Shown piece after piece: positions 56,601 to 64,000 of a stretch of DNA of 64,000 nt. The DNA lies in contig CM021320.1 of the NCBI GenBank assembly GCA_010645155.1, positions 9,238,211 through 9,302,210 on the forward strand, in the 5' to 3' direction. A program made the position numbers and the translations under genes. The notes below the pieces were generated by a model. It was not told the origin of the DNA, made no database searches, and worked only from the letters and a program-made list of their open reading frames with translations. Numbering within the stretch: the stretch's first letter is position 1; every line of letters begins with the position of its first letter. This DNA is from Tigriopus japonicus. Lineage: Eukaryota > Arthropoda > Copepoda > Harpacticoida > Harpacticidae.

Positions 56601-57760
56601 GGCAAACTTGTGATCATTTTTTCCAAGGGTGAGTAATAATTAATGCGTTTTAGAGCAACAAAATCCCTGCATAGTGGACAGCCTTACTCAGATCATGACT
56701 GACTCAGGGGAAAACAATAAAAAGGTATTATATAATCATGGTTTAAACTTAAAGACTAACCAATGAGTGCTTATTTATTTTTAAAAAAATAATTCCAACA
56801 CTTGTTTTTAGGTACCAGTCATCTGGCTTGCCTCATCTTAATCGTGTGTTCTCACTGATTTCAAAGGTTTTGGTTGAGTGTGTCAAACACATTTTGCAAA
56901 AGCTTATTGATTCCATTAAAGTAGGGGTCAGCAACCAATTTTTCTGCAAAGGCCCACAAAGTTTGGTTGTATTTTCAGGGGCCCACAAAGTTTGGTTGTA
57001 TTTTCAGGGGCCCACAAAGTGAGGTTGAAAAATTCAGGGGCCCACTAACAGAGGTTGAAAAATTCAGGGGCCTACTAACAGAGGTTGAAAAATTCAGGGG
57101 CCCACTAACAGAGGTTGAAAAATTCAGGGGCCCACTAACAGAGGTTGAAAAATTTAGGGGCCTACTAATTGATTAAGAATTTGAGTTATGATTGGTGTCA
57201 AAGCTTGGTGGAATTCTGTCCACTTTTTGACAGAACACTTGCAGTTTCATTTCAAGTCCCTTTATCAATAGGCAGTTTCCCAGCCTGGTTTGCCTTGCAA
57301 ATTCATTGTACTGGTTGATTTAAACAAACTTTTTGGACAAAATAGTGATGGTGACGAGCCGTGAGATAGACTTGAAAGCATATCAGCTTTGTGTATCTCA
57401 AGGCATTTAGAGGAAGGTTTAGCCTTCATTTCTAACAAAACATCAAAATGGCACAATTTTTGTCAATGCCAGACTTCAAAATACCAATGTGTGTATCTGT
57501 GCTTGTGCTTTAAAACTTTATGTGAACAAGATCAGGACCACACCAAATAATTGTCTTGCCCCTAATCACAAATGTTTAGTTCAAAGTCGGACAGGGTCAG
57601 GAAAGTGTCCACATTTGAAGCACTTGAATTCTGAATTCAGATTCAGAGATAAACTGTGGATGAGAAAATGTTTCCTCATCCAAAGCACTTGTACATTTTT
57701 AACTTTTATTGGTGTTAACAGCCTTGCTGTTATTTTGTAGTCACATCATGTTGTTGATCA
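56601..57760. other. Intergenic sequence with a 30-bp tandem repeat
   Basis: Except for the tandem array at 56950-57170 and the single hAT-type end TAGGGGTCAGCAACC at 56926, nothing was recognised. Confidence 0.45.
56950..57170 (+). repeat. 29-30 bp minisatellite, about 7 copies
   Basis: The unit CCCACTAACAGAGGTTGAAA followed by AATTCAGGGG repeats about seven times. The first two copies have TTTGGTTGTATTTT in place of the AACAGAGG part. In one frame it reads GPLTEVEKFR repeats, but a 30-bp unit keeps any frame open by itself. It directly follows a hAT-like end (TAGGGGTCAGCAACC). Confidence 0.85.
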
Positions 57761-57761
57761 A

Positions 57762-58528
57762 TTGGCCTGGGAATTTGATGCAAAAAACTTTTATTGGCAT
57801 TTGGGGCCCTTATTTGCACTGATTTGCATTTTAGCACATATTTGCAATGAGTTGAATTTTAAGCACTTAGTTGCAATTTGTTTTGCATTTTGGATCCTTT
57901 TTTTGGAAAACGAGCAGAAAAAAAACAAGATTTTCAAGAGTGGGTTTGGGGGATCAAATATAATTTTTGGAAATATTTTTTGGAAATTTGATTAGAATAT
58001 GGATGTGAAATCAGTGATTTTTCCATCTTGCATCTTTGATACAAACTTTGGAAGTTGTGGTACCTTGACTAACAAAGCCCCTCTATTTACTATAAGGATT
58101 GGAGGTTTATGCACCTGAATAGCTGGTGGATGCCAACAAGGGAGATATTTTTAAAGAAATATAGTCCCTTTTTCAAAATTAGATTTACGAAAATGGAATT
58201 AACAAAGAACGCTTTGAAACTGGATAGAGAATGGACTAAATCTCTGGATATTGTTGCAATCAGTTAAAAATCTCTTCTCAGAAACTTTTTCACATCCACA
58301 GTTAGAAAAAAAATCAAGGATGCCTTAATATGGTGCTCAAGAAACAAACAAATTTCAGCCCTTTAAGTCTTAAATCCTCAACCCAAACCTTAAAAACCCA
58401 AAACAAGGCGTTAAGTGTCCCCCTGAAATTTGATTTCATTTGCATTTTTATTTCCATGCTAGGCTTTTTTAATTCAATTTTGAAGGACATTTAAGGCACC
58501 TTTTATTTTCATTAGATTCCCAGGCCTA
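57762..58528. mobile_element. Candidate hAT-type element with TTTGCA words (767 bp)
   Basis: The ends TTGGCCTGGGAAT and the reverse complement of TAGGCCTGGGAAT are inverted repeats of 12-13 bp. The flanks TTGATCA and TTGTCA agree only if one base was lost. TTTGCA/TTTGCAT words are clustered near the left end. Confidence 0.55.
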
Positions 58529-58870
58529 ATTGTCATTGTAAATCATGGAAAATCTTATTCATTCAGAAATGGGATAAAAAAGAGCCATTGTGGGACGTTT
58601 TCCGTCAACGGAAACCTAAGACTTTATGATCACGATAAATAATCTATATTTTTGCATCGATATTTAAATGCTAATAATCCGGAATGAACAATTCTCTCCA
58701 CTCCGTTTAATATTGCGCACCCTGTAAAAAACGGATGAAAACGGTTTAGGGCCAGAAAAGGTGTTTTGGTCAACCTGAACTTAGATCATTTTCCACAACA
58801 AAAAGGCATGTCCCATCAAAACACGTGAAAAGTGAATAGTGTGAAAACTCCGATCCGTGAGCCTTTCAAG

Positions 58871-59350
58871 ATGAAAGTCAAAATGCTCCGGCGGGATAAC
58901 GCCGATTATCTACGTGAAACCAAACACGATATTCACAAGATTCCCCGCAATTTCCATCCCGATGCTCATCCGCACGATGCGGGTCGCGAATATGTGCGGG
59001 CTCTCAATGCCGTCAAATTGGAGCGGGTCTTCGCCAAGCCTTTCATGGGCGTGTTAGATGGACATGGCGACGCCGTTTCGGCTTTAGCTTTGCACGGCCA
59101 AAGGCTGACCTTGGTGGCTTCGAGTGCGGCCGATGGTCAGATCCGATTTTGGGACCTTATGGCCAAAAAGACCTTGATCAAGGCCAAAGGTCACGACAGA
59201 TTCACTCGTGGCATCACCTTTGATCCGAAGGGTCAGTTCTTATGGAGTGTGGGCGATGATAAGACCGTCAAATCTTGGAAAATCGCCGATGTGCCCGTGG
59301 AACCGGAACCCGCATCGACCTTACCGCCCCATCAGACCTTTATCGGAAAA
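58871..59350 (+). CDS. DCAF13: DCAF13 (WDSOF1/Sof1) exon 1
   Basis: DCAF13 is the orthologue of yeast Sof1, a nucleolar WD40 protein of the small-subunit processome that acts in 18S rRNA maturation; in animals it also serves as a DDB1-CUL4 substrate receptor. The exon encodes MKVKMLRRDNADYLRETK, followed by IPRNFHP, REYVRALNAVKLERVFAKPF and WD blades 1-2 (LDGHGDAVSALALHGQRLTL, GHDRFTRGITFDPKGQF, VGDDKTVKSWKI). The start at 58871 is chosen because family members begin MKVKML; an in-frame ATG 39 bases upstream is an alternative. It ends at GTGAGT, phase 0. Together with exon 2 the product has 449 residues, against 445 in human. Confidence 0.95.
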
Positions 59351-60276
59351 GTGAGTCACAGCAGTTGGGTCTTCCTTCATAACATGATACAACGAAACTC
59401 TAGACCGGGGATCGGCAACGAGTGGGTTGCCGCGGACATGAAAACCCAAAAGTGATTTTTGGTGGGCCCGAGAGGTCGCCATTGCTCTGTACTTGTGGGT
59501 CCGGAGCTCTTTGATCGTTAACTTATGGGCCCATGACCCTAATATTCGCTGGGTGGACCCCTGACTACGCGAAATTGAATTTGGTGGGCCACTTCCCAAA
59601 AGCCCTCGTCGACTCCTGCTCGAGAGGTTTTCAAATGATACGTCATCAATTTCGAACCAAGCACCATTGTAATGCCATCTACCGTTAAAAGGCTCTTTTT
59701 TTACACAACTTTCGAAAAGGACACAAAATGGATAAGATATGGAACGCAGTTAACGAACTTGAATTTAAGGGGTCAAGCGGTTCACAACTCTGACAAGCCT
59801 ATGGGTTCCCGAGGGTTCAAATCCCAGACTTGGTTAGTTCAAGTGCCTTGTGGTACTAATTGTCACGCAGTGGTCATAGATGTAACAATTCAAATAGGTG
59901 ACCCGGCGGTCACTTCCGAGGGTGAGGAAAAATTGAATGCTGAGTGAAGTGGTAAAATTCCTGTCAAATAGCATTCTTGAGGTCACAGCTGCGGTTTATT
60001 GGGAGCTTAAGTCAAGACCTGGGTTTCCTAATTAATATTATCACTGTTTGAATTTTAATAGCCAAAAAAGTGACACAATTTGGTTCATTGGCTTATTGTA
60101 AATTAATGCAATGGGAGTTTAGATTAGGAATGAACTTATGAGAAAGGAAAAAAGTGAGCGGGATAGGCCGGAGAAAAGAGTCCCCCAACAAAAGTTAGAC
60201 TTGTTCAGAAGTGTCTACTTACCGTATCTGTCTTGATAGCACTGCCTTAAAGAAATCCGTCTTTTGAACTTTCCAG
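59351..60276. other. DCAF13 intron (926 bp)
   Basis: The intron runs from GTGAGT to TTTCCAG. It contains a family-3 SINE at about 59765-59890; no other feature was recognised. Confidence 0.8.
59765..59890 (+). mobile_element. tRNA-derived SINE, family 3, copy in DCAF13 intron
   Basis: A clear B box GGTTCAAATCCC lies at about 59815. The body TTCAAGTGCCTTGTGGTACT is shared with the split copy at 55256/56517. The A box is degenerate. Confidence 0.6.
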
Positions 60277-61146
60277 AAAATGATGACCGGATTAAGTCAT
60301 CAAGTGGGTGAACCCATTTTGGCCACGTGTGGCGAGAATACAGCCCTGTGGAACACCGAGATGCAAACCGTGGTGCGGGAATACCAATGGGGTGTGGACT
60401 CCATTCATGATATCAAATTTAACCCGACAGAAACGCACATTTTAGGGGCTTGTGCTTCCGATCGCTCCATTATGTTATATGATGTCCGGGAGCGAAATCC
60501 AATGCGCAAGGTCATCATGGAGCTACGATCGAATCAAATGGCCTGGAACCCCATGGAACCTTTTGTATTTGCCGTGGCCAATGAGGATTATAACGTGTAC
60601 TCGTTTGACATTCGGAGTCTCAAGAAACCTCTCATGGTCCATATGGATCACACAGCTGCGGTGATTGCCCTAGATTATGCTCCCACGGGCAAAGAAATTG
60701 TGGCTGGAAGTTATGACAAGACCATCCGCATCTTCAAAAGCGATGAAGGCCATTCACGCGAGGTCTATCATACCAAACGAATGCAACGTTTAACTTGTGT
60801 GGCTTGGACCAAGGACAATAAATATATTCTCTCGGGTTCGGACGAGATGAATATTCGCATTTGGAAAGCTAAGGCTTGGGAAAAATTGGGACCCATGAAG
60901 GATCGACAGAAATCGGCCTTGAATTATAACGAGAAGCTCAAGGAGAAATTCGGCTCACATCCACAAGTCAAACGCATCGCGCGACATCGACAAGTTCCCA
61001 AACACGTGATGAACGCCAGGAAAGAGCACCAAATTATTCGCGAATCCAAGAAACGGAAAGAAGCCAATCGGCGTCAACATTCGAAGCCTGGCACTGTTCC
61101 TTATGTACCCGAGAGAGATAAGCATGTCATTGAAGAGAAGGAATAA
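60277..61146 (+). CDS. DCAF13: DCAF13 (WDSOF1/Sof1) exon 2
   Basis: The exon encodes the remaining WD blades: EPILATCGENTALWNTE, SIHDIKFNPTETHILGACAS followed by DRSIMLYDVRE, NQMAWNPMEPFVFAVANEDY, DHTAAVIALDYAPTGKEIVA and VAWTKDNKYILSGSDEMNIR. The Sof1-type basic C-terminal domain follows (LNYNEKLKEKF, PQVKRIARHRQVPKH, KKRKEANRRQHSKPGTVP). The frame enters at phase 0 with AAA directly after TTTCCAG. All family blocks are present and unbroken, so this is a working copy. Confidence 0.96.
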   Translation, partial: KMMTGLSHQVGEPILATCGENTALWNTEMQTVVREYQWGVDSIHDIKFNPTETHILGACASDRSIMLYDVRERNPMRKVIMELRSNQMAWNPMEPFVFAVANEDYNVYSFDIRSLKKPLMVHMDHTAAVIALDYAPTGKEIVAGSYDKTIRIFKSDEGHSREVYHTKRMQRLTCVAWTKDNKYILSGSDEMNIRIWKAKAWEKLGPMKDRQKSALNYNEKLKEKFGSHPQVKRIARHRQVPKHVMNARKEHQIIRESKKRKEANRRQHSKPGTVPYVPERDKHVIEEKE

Positions 61147-61147
61147 A
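61142..61147 (+). promoter_or_regulatory. DCAF13: AATAAA overlapping the DCAF13 stop codon
   Basis: The TAA stop (61144-61146) lies inside AATAAA. If used for cleavage, the 3' UTR would be only a few bases long. No other AATAAA is seen in the 130 bases before the next MITE. Confidence 0.4.
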
Positions 61148-61287
61148 GCATATGTGCCGCCTGAGCTCTTATATTTTGAACGATTTTAGCCCTCTTATAC
61201 CCAGTGTTATGTTTTTAGTGCCTGTCATCTTGTAATACACTTATGTGCATAACTGGTCACTAATGAAAGGCTTAGGTACTCTTCTTC

Positions 61288-61412
61288 ATGGACGGATTCC
61301 CGATTACAAAAGTATTCAAAGGAAGAGGCCATTCATATTGGGCGCCTTCGAGATTTTGACCAGTGGCACCTGACTTCTACTTCTATAGTCGAGACTCGGG
61401 AATCCGTCCATA
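61288..61412. mobile_element. 125-bp hairpin MITE with 11-bp direct-repeat flanks
   Basis: ATGGACGGATTCCCGA at the left is repeated inverted at 61396-61411. The direct repeats TACTCTTCTTC (61277-61287 and 61413-61423) flank it. It lies about 140 bases past the DCAF13 stop. Confidence 0.72.
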
Positions 61413-61610
61413 TACTCTTCTTCAACCCAAAAAAAGTCAATGCTAGAAATTTGTAGCAACCACAGATATCTAGATAGACAATTCTCACAGATAGCTGACC
61501 AAAGGTTGCACAGAATATTACTGAGAGTTTCGATAATCATTCCCCAGTGTGTCCAAAATGCAGTAAAGGTATAATGTGGAACTTCGCTTAAGTCTTAATT
61601 TTTCGAAGTA

Positions 61611-63239
61611 CAGTCGAATCTCGATATAAGAAACTTTTCTGTCAGCGGCAAAATGTCGCTTATATCGAGATTTTTCTTATATTGAGACTCAAGAAAATTG
61701 GCTCAAGAAACGATAAAAAATACAAGGAAACTACCAAAGGAGTTTACCTCACCTTTATATAACCTTCTAAGCTTACTTTCATTACAACAAAATCTGACAA
61801 TGACTCAAAAATTTAGCTTCTAAAAATAGTTATTAAAGCACACAAATTTACATTACAAGTGCATGCCTTTACATCTCTATTACAAAGCTTAAGAACTTGT
61901 TTCAATCTCAATTTGACAGAAAAAATGAAAGAAGAAAGTACAATTTTGTCATCATGATTGGTAAATTATCAAATCTATACAGGGACAAACAACTTTTTAA
62001 AAAATTTGAGCCTTCCACGCTTTTATAATAATAAAAATAATAATAATGTTTATTGCGACTCTTGGTCATGTCAGGGGTGTCAGAATGTATAAAATAAATA
62101 AAATGGACATGTATGATCATATACATGATAAAAGACATGTCAATGGTTAAAACATAAAAATAGATGAGTAAAATTGTGATATCACAGTTGAGTTGACTAG
62201 AATAGCTTCAGTGCACATGAAAGAAATGAAGAGGGGAAGCACAGACAGTACAGATACGGTTGGGTAGAGGGAGATGATGAAAATCTTGATTATTGCAGTA
62301 GAGAGGATGGGTCAGATTGAACAGATCCTTCGTCAGTTCCCGTCGTTGATGGAGTTGGGCAGGAAGCCGGGCGAAGGTCTATATTGACGAGGTTTTTTTG
62401 TTATTTTGAAATTGACATATTAGAATATCTCAAGTGCAACAAATCTTCTATTCTCAGTTTGACCTCAAATTACTTCAAATTTGAGAGACTTTCTTGGGTT
62501 CACATGACACTTCCTTGGATTGCTTATTTTCCACTAGGTTTTGCTTTGGCAGACACACAATTTTTATCACACTCAAGCATTGCAAATTTGATGGCAAAAT
62601 GAGCTTATATGATTTTTTTAAAAAATTGTCTACTGATTTGGGTGATCTGGGTGATTTGTTTGCTCGTGGGCTGCGAGCCTGTCTTTGGCCTCACCAAGCC
62701 CTACTAGAACTCCAAGGCAAGGGAAATCCGTCAAATTACTCCTGCAAAACGCAAGGTTTTGATATTGAAATCGCGCAACCTCTAATTAAGCCCGACTCTA
62801 AAAGTCGGTTAGATTAAAATAGTTATTGTTGAGTGGCATGTTGGACAATTTTTAGCGATTTTAGGGTTCAAAATGCAATTTTTCGTTCTTTTGACTAAAA
62901 CCTGAAAACAGCAAGTTGTTTTTTTCAAAAGAGGTGCAAGGTGCGAGAGCCCAAAAAAGTGCGCAAAAGGAACCCTAAAAAGCGCAAAAGTGCAAAATAT
63001 GGAAGCACTGCATCGATCCTTTTAGATATGCTTTGCTTTGTTTTGTTTTGTGCTGTGACCAATTTAAGCAAGAGAAATAGGCTAAAACTTTGAAAATGTT
63101 TCTTATATCGAGATTGAGGAAAAATGGAAAATTTTTTATATCGAGAATTCTTATGTAGTAAAATTTTGGTCAGCACGGAAAAGTTTCTTAGATCGCGAAA
63201 ATTTCTTAAACTGAGATTTCTTATATCAAGATTCGACTG
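61611..63239. mobile_element. Pogo/Tigger-like non-autonomous element (1.63 kb)
   Basis: The ends CAGTCGAATCTCGATATAAG and the reverse complement CAGTCGAATCTTGATATAAG are characteristic of the pogo branch of Tc1/mariner. The left flank is TA (61609-61610); the right flank is CA, a likely mutated TA. CTTATATCGAGAT motifs repeat in both subterminal zones. No DDE transposase frame survives. The interior holds a LINE 3' end fragment. Confidence 0.82.
62022..62395 (-). mobile_element. LINE 3' end fragment with (ATT)n tail
   Basis: On the minus strand the segment ends in CGCAATAAAC followed by ATTATTATTATTTTTATTAT, the short-repeat tail of some non-LTR retrotransposons. The upstream part is GC-richer than its host. 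No reverse transcriptase remains; identity of the LINE is unknown. Confidence 0.45.
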
Positions 63240-63535
63240 CAGTTTGTTCATGATTTACCAAAATGGCCCAATTTGTTAAGGCAACAACATTTCAGACTGA
63301 AATATAGAATAATTTAGCAAGTAAATGAACTTGATGTAAAGTTATTCTTATCATCATGTGCTTCAACTCCTTGTGGAGACAGTCAAAAGAGGAAAAACGA
63401 CTTTGCTTAGTAGAACAGATTGTTATAGAGCAGTCCAGGTTAACGTCAAAAGTGGCATCCAAAGTGCTAGGGGCACTGGTCCAGCATGTCGTATCTATCA
63501 ATATCTGTGGTAACAAAATGTCTAAGAGGGTTGCG
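63240..63535. other. Unassigned sequence
   Basis: No gene or repeat was recognised. The overlapping frames at 63292-63580 have no domain. Confidence 0.4.
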
Positions 63536-64000
63536 GCAGGAACCTCTCACCACAGGACGCGAACTTCAGCTGACGCGTAGCCCAATGAGGCCCTTAAAAC
63601 GGTGCGGCTCTGCAGTGAATTTGAACGAAATTGTCAAAAAACGATAGAAATAGGTGTTTCATAGCAAACATCGCTTCAGAACATTGTTGCAGCATTAGAT
63701 AGCGCTCCTTTTCCTACCATTCATTTTTATGATGCTGCTTTCTGTTCTCGGGAATTAGTCAAAACTGTGCTCCTTCAGACCAATATCTCGCACAAAATGG
63801 AGATTGGATCTCGAATAAATGCATATGTAACTTAAATATAATAATACCAACTTCAGACAACGAGTCCAGTTGTACTTCGATCAAGTTTCATGAAGATTGG
63901 GTGTCTTTTTAGAAAACTGTGGCCATGTTATTAACAATGAAACTCACAGCCACAGTATCCACACTCTTCCCCATAAAAACATCATTTTTAGTCAGCATTT
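63536..64000 (+). repeat. Dispersed repeat R, copy 2, cut by the window end
   Basis: It begins CAGGAACCTCTCACCACAGG and follows the order of copy 1 (47050-47750) without the MITE interruption. The empty site for the MITE is near 63809. Confidence 0.8.

Noticed and set aside
56967..57176. A 10-residue repeat protein (GPLTEVEKFR units)
   Set aside because: The unit is 30 bp, so the repeat peptide is an automatic result of the minisatellite. There is no gene context.

Overview
This is a eukaryotic, AT-rich, intron-containing and very repeat-rich stretch, most likely from an arthropod. A crustacean such as a copepod is my guess; that is inference from the receptor type and the repeat load, not proof. 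Three host genes can be reconstructed with consistent splice phases, and most of the remaining sequence is mobile DNA. A 240-base run of N at 29254-29493 marks an assembly gap inside a minisatellite.

Host genes. (1) A class A G-protein-coupled receptor of the FMRFamide-receptor type lies on the + strand. Six exons are visible (14920-37326, from the end of TM3 to the stop codon); the N-terminus, TM1 and TM2 were not found. Its 13.9 kb fourth intron (18938-32880) has been inflated by a Ty3/gypsy element, at least two hAT-type elements and a foldback element. (2) TAF5L (the SAGA WD40 subunit, fly wda) lies on the - strand as four exons from 53663 down to 44680 and gives a complete 673-residue protein. 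(3) DCAF13/WDSOF1 (yeast Sof1, a small-subunit processome WD40 protein) lies on the + strand as two exons, 58871-59350 and 60277-61146, and gives 449 residues. The two WD40 genes are divergent, with about 5.2 kb between their start codons.

Mobile DNA, left to right. 260-2774 is a TTAA-flanked foldback element split by a 2.06 kb hAT-type element (522-2584). A second, inverted copy of that hAT-type element is at 4788-6838, directly next to a 47-bp derivative, the three junctions sharing one 8-bp target duplication. tRNA-derived SINEs of three families lie at 6.9-7.5, 9.4, 10.7, 13.8, 20.1, 39.7, 55.3/56.5 and 59.8 kb. Further non-autonomous hAT-type elements, each recognised by terminal inverted repeats and an 8-bp target duplication, are at 8.6, 17.1, 18.0, 28.0, 31.0, 37.5, 38.2, 41.5, 47.3, 52.0 and 55.3 kb, with a candidate at 57.8 kb. 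A defective Ty3/gypsy retrotransposon with identical 167-bp LTRs is at 20.5-25.3 kb. A foldback element whose arms are 17-bp minisatellites (28613-29546) is nested in a hAT-type element, which itself lies between a wider pair of inverted arms (26.8/30.0 kb). A pogo/Tigger-like element with a LINE 3' end inside it is at 61.6-63.2 kb.

No hAT transposase gene was seen in the window, so these elements were presumably moved in trans. I saw no convincing new gene system. The most unusual content is the density, nesting and internal tandem-repeat structure of the non-autonomous DNA transposons, many with single-base boundaries and three supported by related copies or hosts within the window.
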